Positions 1 to 9,123 of a stretch of DNA of 64,000 nucleotides are shown piece after piece. Origin of the DNA: Bombella saccharophila (GTDB taxonomy: Bacteria > Pseudomonadota > Alphaproteobacteria > Acetobacterales > Acetobacteraceae). The translations under genes were made by a program, and so were the position numbers. The first letter of the stretch is position 1. Every line of letters starts with the position of its first letter. Below the pieces are notes generated by a model. That model ran no database searches and was not told the origin of the DNA. It saw only the letters and a list, made by a program, of their open reading frames with translations. The DNA lies in the NCBI RefSeq assembly GCF_026385475.1, contig NZ_JANIDW010000001.1, positions 682,001-746,000 of the forward strand. Direction: 5' to 3'.

Positions 1-1
1 T

Positions 2-439
2 GTTGGTCCCTTCTGGAACACCTTTACAAGGATGATGTGCAATGCCCCACCTTATGGCATGGTCACTGCGATTGACCTCAAAGCCCATAAGGTTCTTTGG
101 CAAAAACCATTCGGGACAGCGCGCGCCAATGGGCCATGGGGCATACCGACTGGCCTGCCTCTCACCATCGGTACACCTAATAATGGGGGGTCGTTGATGA
201 CAGCAGGCGGCCTCGCCTTCATCGGTGCTTCGAGCGATAATCTGCTCCATGCCATTGATGTAAAAACCGGCAAAACACTTTGGACGGATGTTCTCCCGGG
301 TGGGGGGCAAGCGAACCCAATGACCTATGCTGTGAATGGTCGCCAATATGTAGCGATCATGGCTGGCGGGCATCATCTTATGGGTACACCCGTCTCTGAC
401 GCGCTTGTTGTGTACGCGCTGCCAGAGGCCAATAAGTAA
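2..439 (+). CDS. Membrane-bound PQQ-dependent dehydrogenase, glucose/quinate/shikimate family (C-terminal fragment)
   Basis: This is the last ~145 codons of a quinoprotein dehydrogenase; the reading frame is already open at base 2, so the gene begins left of the window. The visible part is the end of the beta-propeller: two PQQ-binding repeats (AIDLKAHKVLW and AIDVKTGKTLW) and the family tail PMTYAVNGRQYVAIMAGG, ending VVYALPEANK. This closely follows the C-terminus of E. coli Gcd as I remember it. Such enzymes oxidise sugars or polyols in the periplasm and pass electrons to ubiquinone, a hallmark of acetic acid bacteria. The substrate (glucose, quinate or a polyol) cannot be decided without the N-terminal part. 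An internal ATG at 32 is not the true start. Confidence 0.9.
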   Translation, partial: VGPFWNTFTRMMCNAPPYGMVTAIDLKAHKVLWQKPFGTARANGPWGIPTGLPLTIGTPNNGGSLMTAGGLAFIGASSDNLLHAIDVKTGKTLWTDVLPGGGQANPMTYAVNGRQYVAIMAGGHHLMGTPVSDALVVYALPEANK

Positions 440-452
440 AATACGCCCAAAT

Positions 453-487
453 AAAAAGCGGAGCTCCGAGGGGGAGTTCCGCTTTTT
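453..487 (+). terminator. Rho-independent terminator after the quinoprotein dehydrogenase
   Basis: AAAAAGCGGAGCTCC pairs with GGAGTTCCGCTTTTT (one G-U pair) and ends in a T run 14 bases after the dehydrogenase stop. The A run on the other side means it could also stop transcription of the small minus-strand gene at 507-761. Confidence 0.85.
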
Positions 488-506
488 ATGGCCGAAATTG
501 ATAAGC

Positions 507-761
507 TCAGCGCGGGTTAGTAGGGGGACAATTACATCCGCGTGTTGGGGCCTGTGACCGCCTAACGATATGATGGTCGATCCATTCCGAAACTAAAAGC
601 CGCGCCTCCGGCAATGAAGCCTCAGGATGATGAATCCTGTAAAGAGTCGTGCAGGCAGCAAAGATCTTCATCTCATTCTGCCCCATATCATGCAGCTCTT
701 GATAAGCTGTAATTACGGCGCGTTCGCATTTACGACCGATACGACCTGTATCAACTTTCAT
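507..761 (-). CDS. Small protein of unknown function (84 aa)
   Basis: An 84-codon frame with ATG at 761, converging on the dehydrogenase. I do not recognise the family. It is soluble and probably largely helical, with acidic-hydrophobic stretches (YQELHDMGQNEMKIFAACTTLY), five Cys/His pairs or clusters in total, and a basic tail ending GCNCPPTNPR. There is no signal peptide or membrane segment. The ribosome site is weak (GGGGTT about 11 bases upstream). The case for it being real rests on clean placement between a terminator and the pyrE leader, with no competing gene. It could be a conserved acetobacterial orphan or a spurious frame. Confidence 0.6.
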   Translation of the reverse strand: MKVDTGRIGRKCERAVITAYQELHDMGQNEMKIFAACTTLYRIHHPEASLPEARLLVSEWIDHHIVRRSQAPTRGCNCPPTNPR

Positions 762-965
762 ATCCTATAACCCCTACGATACCCTGTTTCTCCCAAAGGA
801 TACCCGCGTGAACAAAGACTTACCCTCTTTATCGCTCTGACCTATAACAGAGTAAAGCATCATTAATAAGAGAATGGGAAAAAAGACATCTTTCCCCTAC
901 CCCTATCCCCTTCTAACGGGTAGATGTCTCCAAAGGAACCATTTTTCGAGATTATGGAGAGAATA

Positions 966-1709
966 ATGTCCTCAACTGGCACTGCCCCCACTCTGGGGCC
1001 TCGTCTCACGCAATGGGACCGCGATGCCGCCCTCACAACAGCGCGCATCCTGCTGGAGATTAAGGCCATTAACTTCCGCCCTAGTGAGCCTTATACCCTC
1101 ACCTCTGGGTGGAAATCTCCTGTTTATATCGACTGCCGCAAGATTATCTTCTTCCCCCGCGCCCGCACAAAATTGATGGAACTGGCCGTGGAGAAGATTG
1201 GCCGTCATATCGGTTATGAGAGCATTGATGCCGTTGTGGGGGGGGAGACAGCCGGGATTCCTTTCTCCGCATGGATTGCCGACCGTTTAATGACACCTAT
1301 GGCCTATGTTCGCAAAAAACCCAAAGGCTTTGGCCGTAATGCCCAAATTGAGGGCGATGTGCCAGAGGGTATGCGCACTTTGTTGGTCGAAGACCTCACA
1401 ACCGATGGGGCCTCCAAGATTCGCTTCGCTAACGCACTGCGTAAAGCTGGGGCGATTGTGGACCATACCTTTGTGGTCTTTTTTTACGGCGTCTTCCCCG
1501 GTGCGCAAAAAACCTTACAGGATATGGGCATTAGCCTCCATGCGCTTTGCACGTGGTGGGACGTGCTAGAAGCCTGTGCAGATGGACAATATTTCTCCAC
1601 CGAGGATAGCGCAGAAGTCCGCCGCTTTTTGGAGGACCCTTGCGGTTGGTCCAAAGCACATGGCGGTGTTAGCAGCGCAGAAGAAGCCCTCGCTTTTAAA
1701 CAAGGCTAA
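966..1709 (+). CDS. pyrE: Orotate phosphoribosyltransferase
   Basis: PyrE converts orotate and PRPP to orotidine 5'-monophosphate in pyrimidine synthesis. The PRPP-binding loop is seen as LLVEDLTTDGAS at residues 139-150, and the family loop YVRKKPKGFG at 114-123. I place the start at ATG 966, which has GGAGA six bases upstream; in-frame ATGs at 924 and 954 lack a good ribosome site. At 247 residues it is somewhat longer than E. coli PyrE (213), because of a ~25-residue N-terminal extension and a longer C-terminus, as in the long alphaproteobacterial form. murI follows after 26 bases and is probably co-transcribed. Confidence 0.93.
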   Translation: MSSTGTAPTLGPRLTQWDRDAALTTARILLEIKAINFRPSEPYTLTSGWKSPVYIDCRKIIFFPRARTKLMELAVEKIGRHIGYESIDAVVGGETAGIPFSAWIADRLMTPMAYVRKKPKGFGRNAQIEGDVPEGMRTLLVEDLTTDGASKIRFANALRKAGAIVDHTFVVFFYGVFPGAQKTLQDMGISLHALCTWWDVLEACADGQYFSTEDSAEVRRFLEDPCGWSKAHGGVSSAEEALAFKQG

Positions 1710-1735
1710 GGCCTACGCCTTATAGGGATTCACTG

Positions 1736-2560
1736 ATGCCGAATACATCACCCCCTCGTATTCTTGTCTTTGATTCCGGCATTGGGGGGCTTGGGGTGGT
1801 GCAGGCTCTGCGGAGCCTCGCCCCCTCCCTCACGCTAGATTATCTCGCTGATACAGCGCTTTTTCCCTATGGGGAGCAAGATGATGACTTCTTGCGGGAG
1901 CGCATTACCCAGCTTATCTGCCATGCCTGCGCTTTATTACAACCTACTCTGGTCATAATCGCCTGTAATACTGCAAGTACCTTAGCCCTCGCCCCTCTGC
2001 GAGAGACACTCACCTTACCTATTGTTGGCTGCGTGCCACCTATCCGCTGGGCTGGACGTGTGTCTAAAACGCGCACTATCGGCCTACTCGCCACCAGCGC
2101 AACAGCCCGCCGGCCTTACCTTGCACAATTACATCATGATTATGCAGCAGATTGTAAGCTTATCATCCACGGCTCTCGCCATCTCGCCACTATGGCAGAA
2201 CGTGCCTTCCGCGGTGAAATTCTAGAGCCTGAATCTGTACAGCATGAATTAGCGGCTCTCTTTGAGCAACCAGACGGCAGCGACATTGATGCTATTGGCC
2301 TTGGCTGTACCCATTACACTTTTTTGATGCCATATTTCCAGCGTCTTGGTCCCCCCGGTATGATGTGGTTGGACCCCGCCCCCGCTGTCGCCCAACAAGC
2401 CCTACGGCGGTTAAGTGATGTTACTGAAGGCCCCTTAACAGCCGTGCCCTCTACTCCACCGGATCGCTTCTTCCTTACCGCTCCACCACCTCACGGGGCA
2501 GACCTCGCTCAGCATATTGCCTGGTTAGGCTTTACAAATGGATGGCAACTTCTCCCCTAA
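1736..2560 (+). CDS. murI: Glutamate racemase
   Basis: MurI makes D-glutamate from L-glutamate for peptidoglycan. The N-terminal signature VFDSGIGGLGVV (residues 11-22) is intact. The two catalytic cysteines lie in IIACNTAS (Cys77) and GLGCTHY (Cys191). Length 274 is normal. The 3' end overlaps the convergent polyprenyl synthase gene by 4 bases. The start ATG 1736 follows pyrE closely, with GGGATT upstream as a weak ribosome site. Confidence 0.95.
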   Translation: MPNTSPPRILVFDSGIGGLGVVQALRSLAPSLTLDYLADTALFPYGEQDDDFLRERITQLICHACALLQPTLVIIACNTASTLALAPLRETLTLPIVGCVPPIRWAGRVSKTRTIGLLATSATARRPYLAQLHHDYAADCKLIIHGSRHLATMAERAFRGEILEPESVQHELAALFEQPDGSDIDAIGLGCTHYTFLMPYFQRLGPPGMMWLDPAPAVAQQALRRLSDVTEGPLTAVPSTPPDRFFLTAPPPHGADLAQHIAWLGFTNGWQLLP

Positions 2561-3615
2561 CGAGCCCGCTCTACAGTATAAAGAACCGTCTCCCTCAATA
2601 AGGCTTTAAGGGGAGTTTCGGGGAAGTCCGCCAAAGCCTCTACCGCTTGCTGAGCATAGATGCGTGCGCGCTCAATCGTAGCGCTGATAGCCTTTGTCCG
2701 CGCGATGACCTCCAAAGCATGAGGCAGGTCGGCCTCTGTTTGCTCTGTATCCTCAATCACACGCTTCCAAAACTGCTTCTCATCTTCCGTTCCACGCTCA
2801 TACGCTACAAGAACAGGTAGAGTAATTTTCCCCTCGCGGAAGTCATCCCCCACTGTTTTGCCCAATATTTGTTGGTCTGCCGCATAATCCAACGCGTCAT
2901 CCACAAGCTGGAAGGCCATGCCCAGATTTGTACCGTACTGCTCCAAAGCCAACTCAGCCTTACGGTCTTTCTGCGCCACAACAGCCCCAACACGGCAAGC
3001 TGCGGCAAAAAGAGCAGCGGTTTTGCCGTGAATCACCTCTAAATAACGCTCAATGGAGGTCGAAAGATCATTCTGCGTGGACATTTGCAGCACTTCGCCC
3101 TCCGCAATCGTTGCCGAGGCTGCAGAAAGGATAGCCATAACCTCCAATGAGCCATCGGCCGTCATAAGCTGGAAGGAACGCGCAAATAGGAAGTCCCCCA
3201 CCAGCACAGAGGCCTTATTCCCAAATAAGGCATTGGCTGAGGCCATACCCCGCCGCAAGGTACTTTCATCCACCACATCATCATGCAAGAGGGTCGCTGT
3301 ATGGATAAATTCCACACAAGCAGCCAAACCTATATGACGGGTTTCACCCGGCCTCTCACCATAGCCACATAGCCGAGCAGAAGCCAAAGTAAGCAACGGG
3401 CGCAACCGCTTCCCCCCCGCTGCAACCAAATGCGCCCCAAGCTGCGGAATTAAGGGAACAGAGCTTTGCATCCTATCAATGATGGCCTGATTACAAGCCA
3501 CCATATCATCAGCGAGATAGGCGGAAAGAGCCTTCAGGGCATCCTCCCCTTTGACCTCTTTCTTCATAGCCTCACCGCTAGATGCACTCGAAGACCCTGA
3601 TGAGGAAGACACCAA
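2557..3615 (-). CDS. ispB: Polyprenyl diphosphate synthase (ubiquinone side chain)
   Basis: A trans-isoprenyl diphosphate synthase that builds the long prenyl tail of ubiquinone. Both aspartate-rich motifs are present: HDDVVD at residues 111-116 and LVDDALD at 237-243, with GGKRLRP at 67-73. The longest frame uses TTG 3615, supported by GGAG eight bases upstream. ATG 3567 (residue 17) is the alternative; the first 16 residues are Ser-rich and look unconserved. Chain length (octa- or decaprenyl) cannot be read from sequence; acetic acid bacteria make Q9 or Q10. Gene symbol follows the family name. Confidence 0.9.
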   Translation of the reverse strand: MVSSSSGSSSASSGEAMKKEVKGEDALKALSAYLADDMVACNQAIIDRMQSSVPLIPQLGAHLVAAGGKRLRPLLTLASARLCGYGERPGETRHIGLAACVEFIHTATLLHDDVVDESTLRRGMASANALFGNKASVLVGDFLFARSFQLMTADGSLEVMAILSAASATIAEGEVLQMSTQNDLSTSIERYLEVIHGKTAALFAAACRVGAVVAQKDRKAELALEQYGTNLGMAFQLVDDALDYAADQQILGKTVGDDFREGKITLPVLVAYERGTEDEKQFWKRVIEDTEQTEADLPHALEVIARTKAISATIERARIYAQQAVEALADFPETPLKALLRETVLYTVERAR

Positions 3616-3836
3616 AACGCAAAACTCCAGTTCTATCCGCTTAATTCATATATAACTATGCAAAACGGATAGGGCTAGAAAGCTGTTCCCCCTTTATCGC
3701 AACAACATGCAACATAAAGCAAACAGCTATTCTCCCCGATTAACATTTGCACACCATATGAGCGGCTAGAGAGATATGGTCAAGACACGTTTTGCCCATC
3801 AGCCACTCATATAACACAACGTTTATGGCTTTTTGC

Positions 3837-4859
3837 TCAATCAAACACACCACTTTCAAACGCATCCTCCCATGTCCCTTGGGTAGAGGCGCGTGAATAT
3901 TCCGTCGCACGATTTTCAAAGAAGTTCGTATGCTCCACCGCATTGAGCATATCATCAACCCAAGGGAGCGGATTTTCCTCAATGCCATAAATAGGGTCTA
4001 ACCCAAGCTGGGTTAGCCTACGGTCGGCAATAAAGCGAATATAACGCTCCACTTCCTGAGCTGAGAGGCCCTCTACAGGCCCCATCTCAAAAGCAAGCTC
4101 AATAAACGCATCTTCGTGAGAGACTGTCTGACGACAAATCTCTACCAACTCGGCGCGGAAATCCTCTGTCCAAATCTCTGGGTTTTCCCGCACGAACGTA
4201 CGGAACAGGCGAATCATAGAAAGGCAATGCAGTGTTTCATCACGCACAGACCATGAAACGATCTGCCCCATCCCTTTCAACTTATTAAAGCGCGGGAAGT
4301 TCAGCAAAATAGCAAAGGATGCAAAAAGCTGAAGCCCTTCCATAAAGGCCCCAAAAGCAGCCATTGTTTTGGCGATCTCGCGCTTACTATTAATATTGAA
4401 GGATTGCATGTAATCATACTTATCCTTCATCTCTTTATATTTCAGAAAAGCGGAATATTCCGTCTCTGGCATCCCGATTGTATCTAACAAATGGGAATAA
4501 GCAGCAATGTGAATCGTCTCAATATTCGAAAAACATGAGAGCATCATCAGCACTTCGGTCGGTTTAAAGACCTGGCTGTAATACTTCATGTAAGCAGAGT
4601 TCACCTCTACATCCGCTTGCGTAAAGAAGCGAAAAATCTGCGTCACAAGGTTCTGCTCTGCTTCGGAGAGTTTGCGGTGCCAGTCTTTTACATCCTCAGC
4701 GAGGGGGACCTCCTCTGGCAACCAATGCAAACGCTGTTGTGTCAACCAAGCATCATAAGCCCACGGATAACGGAAGGGCTTATAAACCGGATTCTCCACA
4801 AGCAGATTCGCCTGCGCGGCAGATTCTGGGGCTTCTGGTAACGGAGTTGCTTCTGTCAT
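3837..4859 (-). CDS. nrdB: Class I ribonucleotide-diphosphate reductase, beta subunit
   Basis: NrdB houses the di-metal centre and tyrosyl radical used by NrdA. All ligands appear at E. coli-like spacing: Asp83, Glu114, His117, Glu174, Glu208 and His211. The radical tyrosine is Tyr121 in ETIHIAAY, so a normal tyrosyl-radical enzyme is expected. Length is 340, with no N-terminal ATP-cone. It lies 34 bases downstream of nrdA on the same strand, in one operon. The start ATG 4859 has AGAAGGTC just upstream. Confidence 0.96.
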   Translation of the reverse strand: MTEATPLPEAPESAAQANLLVENPVYKPFRYPWAYDAWLTQQRLHWLPEEVPLAEDVKDWHRKLSEAEQNLVTQIFRFFTQADVEVNSAYMKYYSQVFKPTEVLMMLSCFSNIETIHIAAYSHLLDTIGMPETEYSAFLKYKEMKDKYDYMQSFNINSKREIAKTMAAFGAFMEGLQLFASFAILLNFPRFNKLKGMGQIVSWSVRDETLHCLSMIRLFRTFVRENPEIWTEDFRAELVEICRQTVSHEDAFIELAFEMGPVEGLSAQEVERYIRFIADRRLTQLGLDPIYGIEENPLPWVDDMLNAVEHTNFFENRATEYSRASTQGTWEDAFESGVFD

Positions 4860-4893
4860 ATCTGAGACCTTCTATCCTAACGCGCTGCTGCTC

Positions 4894-6807
4894 TTATTGG
4901 CAGGAGAGACATTCCTCATAGCTCCCCGCCCCACTTTCTGCATGGCGCGGTGTGGCTTGAGGGAGGTGATCATCATCACCCTCCATGATATCGCGTTTCA
5001 CCGCCATATTGGAAACAGTATCAGCCCGTTGGATGGATAAAGAGCGGCAGTAATAAAGAGATTTTACACCTTTTTTCCACGCTTCGTAATGAATACGCAC
5101 AAGGTCGCGCTTATGCACATCTGCCGGCAAGAAAAGATTAACCGATTGCGACTGACAGATGAACGGCGCGCGATCAGCCGCATGCTCAATCACCCAACGC
5201 TGGTCAATCTCAAAGGCTGTCTTAAAGACATCTTTTTCATCCTGAGAGAGGAAGTCCAAATGTTGGACAGAGCCCTTACTCAACGTGATGGAAGACCAGA
5301 CCTCATCCGTATCCTGCCCATATTTCTGCAACAGCGTAGCGAGATGGCGATTCCGTACCGTAAAGGAGCCGGAGAGCGTTTTTTGCAAAAAGACATTCGC
5401 ACTAATTGGGTCAATCCCGGGGCTGGCATTCCCCGCAATGATGGAGATAGACGCTGTCGGCGCAACAGCCATCTTATGAGAGAACCGTTCTTGAATCCCA
5501 TAATCTGCCGCATCGGGGCATGGGCCACGCGTTTTTGCAAGAGCACGCGATGCTGCCGCTGTTTGCTCGGCAATGTGCTGGAAGAACTTCTTATTCCACA
5601 CCTTGGCCATCACGCTGCCAAAAGGAATCATCTTCGACTGCAAGAAGGAATGAAAGCCCATAACCCCCAAGCCGACCGAACGCTCCCGCATGGCGGCATA
5701 ACGTGCATGCTCCATATCGTTAGGGGCATTATCGATAAAATCCTGAAGGACATTATCTAAAAAGAGCATCACATCTTCAATAAAGCGCGGCTCATCTTTC
5801 CACTCATCCCAATATTCGAGATTTAAAGAGGAGAGGCAGCACACCGCTGTGCGTGTCTTGCCGTGATGGTCTATCCCTGTTGGCAGGGTAATCTCCGCAC
5901 AAAGGTTAGAGGTTTTAACCTCCAACCCCGCAAGACGATGATGCTCTGGCCGTGCGCGATTCACCGTGTCGGAAAAGACGATATAAGGCTCGCCCTGCTC
6001 CATCCGCGCCGTAAGCAGACGAATCCATAACGCACGCGCTGAGACCTTCCGAATCACACTATGATCCTTCGGGGAGATCAGAGCCCATTCCTCATCACCC
6101 GCAACAGCGCGCATGAAGTCATCTGTAAGCAAAACACCATGATGGAGATTTAGAGCCTTACGATTCGGGTCCCCCCCCGTGGGGCGGCGCATCTCGATAA
6201 ACTCCTCAATCTCAGGGTGCCAAACCGGCAGATAAACAGCGGCGGACCCACGGCGTAAACTCCCCTGACTAATGGCGAGTGTTAAACTATCCATCACCCG
6301 GATAAAGGGGATCACCCCAGAGGTCTTCCCATTACGGCCGATATTCTCCCCAATGGAGCGCAAATTGCCCCAATAAGAGCCAATCCCGCCGCCCTTTGCC
6401 GCAAGCCAGACATTCTCATTCCAGAGCCCGACAATCCCTTCTAGGCTATCCTCAGACTCATTAAGGAAGCAAGAAATTGGCAGCCCACGATTCGTCCCCC
6501 CATTGGAGAGAATAGGTGTTGCGGGCATAAACCAATGGCGCGACATATAATCATAAATACGCTGCGCGTGCCCCTCATCCGCCCCATAACGCGAGGCAAC
6601 ACGGGCAAATAACCCTTGGTAAGTCTCACCTTCTAACAGATAGCGGTCATCTAAAGTGGCACGGCCAAACGCCGTCAGCCGTTCATCCCGCTCTGAATTT
6701 ATATAAACGGGATGACGCCCTGGTAATTGCACTCTCTCTGCAAAGAGTTCGGGCTCTGCCGTCTTACCCGATGGCCGGGCGGCTGTCCGCACGTCAGGCA
6801 TTGTCAT
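4894..6807 (-). CDS. nrdA: Class I ribonucleotide-diphosphate reductase, alpha subunit
   Basis: NrdA reduces ribonucleoside diphosphates. With the start at ATG 6807 (AAGGGG nine bases upstream), the catalytic residues are Cys113 (ISCFLN), Asn301/Cys303/Glu305 (SNLCAEI) and Cys323 or Cys324 (AVCCLSSLNL). The radical-path tyrosines are in KSLYYCRS, and the C-terminal shuttle pair is in ECLSCQ. A longer frame begins at TTG 6885 but has a poorly spaced ribosome site. The protein starts almost directly with the catalytic barrel: there is no room for the ~90-residue ATP-cone that gives E. coli NrdA overall dATP inhibition. An NrdR box lies about 140 bases upstream. Confidence 0.95.
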   Translation of the reverse strand: MTMPDVRTAARPSGKTAEPELFAERVQLPGRHPVYINSERDERLTAFGRATLDDRYLLEGETYQGLFARVASRYGADEGHAQRIYDYMSRHWFMPATPILSNGGTNRGLPISCFLNESEDSLEGIVGLWNENVWLAAKGGGIGSYWGNLRSIGENIGRNGKTSGVIPFIRVMDSLTLAISQGSLRRGSAAVYLPVWHPEIEEFIEMRRPTGGDPNRKALNLHHGVLLTDDFMRAVAGDEEWALISPKDHSVIRKVSARALWIRLLTARMEQGEPYIVFSDTVNRARPEHHRLAGLEVKTSNLCAEITLPTGIDHHGKTRTAVCCLSSLNLEYWDEWKDEPRFIEDVMLFLDNVLQDFIDNAPNDMEHARYAAMRERSVGLGVMGFHSFLQSKMIPFGSVMAKVWNKKFFQHIAEQTAAASRALAKTRGPCPDAADYGIQERFSHKMAVAPTASISIIAGNASPGIDPISANVFLQKTLSGSFTVRNRHLATLLQKYGQDTDEVWSSITLSKGSVQHLDFLSQDEKDVFKTAFEIDQRWVIEHAADRAPFICQSQSVNLFLPADVHKRDLVRIHYEAWKKGVKSLYYCRSLSIQRADTVSNMAVKRDIMEGDDDHLPQATPRHAESGAGSYEECLSCQ

Positions 6808-6947
6808 GAATCGAGCCCCTTCATCCAAGTTCACTTTTAACGATTTTGGTCCCCCCATCTCCCACGCATGGGGACGAAATTTCAAGTCCTGTTTTTATAA
6901 AAATAAGCGTGAGTTGCGGATATATAGGAGCAACGCTAGGGAAAGAG

Positions 6948-6963
6948 ACACTATATCTTGTGT
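6948..6963 (-). promoter_or_regulatory. NrdR box upstream of nrdAB
   Basis: ACACTATATCTTGTGT is a near-perfect match to the palindromic NrdR box, 141 bases before the nrdA start. NrdR boxes usually occur in pairs about 31-32 bases apart centre to centre. A weak second copy sits around 6915-6930 (centre about 33 bases away), sharing the ATATATAG core. NrdR is the dATP-sensing repressor of RNR genes; its own gene is not in this window. Confidence 0.75.
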
Positions 6964-7000
6964 TGCATTAATCTCTTTGTAGTCTCCTAGACGCGGCGAA

Positions 7001-8095
7001 TCACAACCACCCACATTGAGCGTGATTCCGCAAAAGCTGGTCAGCAAGAATGCACGCCACCATCGCCTCTGCCACTGGTACAGCCCGAATCCCAATACAA
7101 GGGTCATGCCTCCCCTTCGTCATCACATCCACAGCCTCGCCAGCACGATTGATGCTTGGGACAGGGATGAGGATGGAGCTGGTCGGTTTAATGGCCATGC
7201 GCGCAACAATAGGTTGTCCTGTTGAGATTCCTCCCAGAATCCCACCTGCATGATTGCTCAAAAACACGGGCTCTAAGGGCGATTCCGAAGGGCGAATGGG
7301 ATCGGCATTCTCATGCCCATGCAGAGCCGCAACAGCCATGCCATCACCAATCTCGACCGCTTTAATGCCGTTAATCCCCATCAAGCCGCCCGCAAGTTCA
7401 GCATCTAGCTTGCCATAAACGGGTGCCCCCAAACCGGCGGGCACCCCTTCTGCCACAACTTCAAGAGTCGCCCCGATGGATGAACCGGATTTTCTCACAG
7501 CCTCTAGCTGCTCGCTCCATTGCGGAACAATCGCTGCATCGGGGGAGAAGAAGGGATTGCGTTCCACCTCATCCCATGCCCAGCGCGTATGATCCACCTT
7601 TTGATGGCCAATCGCCGTTAATGCCCCACGGATGACGAGCTGCGGCCCCACAAGCTCCCGCAAGATCACGCGCGCCACAGCCCCCGCCGCCACCCGCATA
7701 GCCGTCTCGCGCGCGGAGGACCGCCCACCACCACGGTAATCGCGTATGCCGTATTTAAGGTCATACGCAATATCTGCATGGCCGGGACGATATTGCTGAG
7801 CAATTTCCCCATAATCCTTGGAGCGTTGATCCGTATTCTCAATCATCAGAGAGATGGGCGTTCCCGTCGTCTGCCCTTCAAACACACCGGAGAGAATACG
7901 CACTTGGTCAGCCTCGCGCCGTTGTGTCGTATAGCGCGACTGGCCGGGTCGCCTTTTATCCAACCAAGGCTGAATATCCTCCTCCGACAGCTTAAGGCGC
8001 GGGGGACAGCCATCAATCACACAGCCAATCGCTGGCCCGTGGCTTTCCCCCCATGTTGTCACACGCAACAAACGCCCAAAGCTGTTCTCTGACAT
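7001..8095 (-). CDS. aroC: Chorismate synthase
   Basis: AroC converts EPSP to chorismate, the last shikimate-pathway step, using reduced FMN. Signatures include [14 protein letters not shown] near the N-terminus and [11 protein letters not shown], which carries FMN/substrate contacts. Length 364 is typical. It lies five bases downstream of fabI, a pairing common in alphaproteobacteria. The ATG at 8095 has a clear position right after fabI's stop. Confidence 0.96.
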   Translation of the reverse strand: MSENSFGRLLRVTTWGESHGPAIGCVIDGCPPRLKLSEEDIQPWLDKRRPGQSRYTTQRREADQVRILSGVFEGQTTGTPISLMIENTDQRSKDYGEIAQQYRPGHADIAYDLKYGIRDYRGGGRSSARETAMRVAAGAVARVILRELVGPQLVIRGALTAIGHQKVDHTRWAWDEVERNPFFSPDAAIVPQWSEQLEAVRKSGSSIGATLEVVAEGVPAGLGAPVYGKLDAELAGGLMGINGIKAVEIGDGMAVAALHGHENADPIRPSESPLEPVFLSNHAGGILGGISTGQPIVARMAIKPTSSILIPVPSINRAGEAVDVMTKGRHDPCIGIRAVPVAEAMVACILADQLLRNHAQCGWL

Positions 8096-8100
8096 AGCTA

Positions 8101-8952
8101 TTAATCCTCTGAGGATAGGGTCATATCTGGAGCTTCTGGGTTCTTCATGCCGATAATGTTATAGCCGCAATCCACATGGTGAATCTCGCCGGTTACACCA
8201 GCGGAGAGGTCGGAGAGAAAATACAACCCAGAGCCACCAACATCCTTCAGCGATACATTCCGCTCCAGCGGAGCATTAATTTGATTCCAACGCAGAATAT
8301 AGCGGAAATCCCCAATCCCATTAGCCGCTAATGTCATAATTGGACCGGCGGAAATCCCATTCACACGGATATTATCGCGGCCTAAATCCACCGCCATATA
8401 CCGCACAGAGGCCTCCAGAGCGGCTTTGGCAACACCCATCACGTTATAATGCGGCATTACACGCTCTGCACCGAGATAAGTCAGCGTCAATAAAGAGCCA
8501 CCCTCATTCATCATCGCTGCGGCACGCCGCGCTACAGCAGTAAAGGAGAAGCAGGAAATATCTAAAGCCTGAAGGAACGCCTCACGCGGCGTATCAACAT
8601 AACGCCCGCGTAGATATTGTTTATCGGCCCAACCAATAGCATGGACGACAAAGTCAATCTTGCCCCACTTCTTCTCAATCTCATCAAAGGTGGCATTAAT
8701 GGCGGCATCATCACTCACATCGCACGGCAGCACCATATCCGAGCCGACGCTCTCCGCTAAAGGCCGTACACGCTTCCCTAGCGCTTCGCCTTGGTAGGTA
8801 AAAGCAATCTCAGCCCCTTGGTCTGCACAAGATTTTGCAATGGCCCAAGCGATGGAATTCTTATTGGCCACACCCATCACAACGCCACGTTTGCCAGCCA
8901 TAAGTGTCCCTTTGGCTGTTGCATTAAGCGCATGAGCTTCTGTATCCGACAT
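8101..8952 (-). CDS. fabI: Enoyl-[acyl-carrier-protein] reductase (NADH)
   Basis: FabI catalyses the last reduction of each fatty-acid elongation cycle. It is a divergent short-chain dehydrogenase: the cofactor segment [17 protein letters not shown] is near residues 24-40, and the catalytic YNVMGVAK gives the Tyr-X6-Lys arrangement typical of FabI. Length is 283, with a ~17-residue extension before MAGKRG, so an internal ATG there is an alternative start. The longer start (ATG 8952) has AAGGGGGCGACC upstream, which favours it. First gene of the fabI-aroC pair. Confidence 0.95.
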   Translation of the reverse strand: MSDTEAHALNATAKGTLMAGKRGVVMGVANKNSIAWAIAKSCADQGAEIAFTYQGEALGKRVRPLAESVGSDMVLPCDVSDDAAINATFDEIEKKWGKIDFVVHAIGWADKQYLRGRYVDTPREAFLQALDISCFSFTAVARRAAAMMNEGGSLLTLTYLGAERVMPHYNVMGVAKAALEASVRYMAVDLGRDNIRVNGISAGPIMTLAANGIGDFRYILRWNQINAPLERNVSLKDVGGSGLYFLSDLSAGVTGEIHHVDCGYNIIGMKNPEAPDMTLSSED

Positions 8953-9123
8953 GGTCGCCCCCTTGAGGATGGTCTAACATTTGTAATAAATTGGGCCATC
9001 TCGTTGCACAAGGAGGGCCGCACGGCAAGAGGACTCTGCTTTCAAGAACCTGTTTTCCGCTTCATCTGATGTTGTTCTATGGCATATGATGCGAAAATGC
9101 ACCACCGTGAGAGGTAACCTCCA

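Noticed and set aside
3740-3988. 82-codon minus-strand frame at the end of nrdB
   Set aside because: It overlaps the nrdB 3' end out of frame and has no family match or ribosome site.
5089-5760. 223-codon open frame on the plus strand inside nrdA
   Set aside because: It lies wholly antisense to nrdA, whose catalytic motifs are intact; the frame has no family signature and many rare-looking residue runs.
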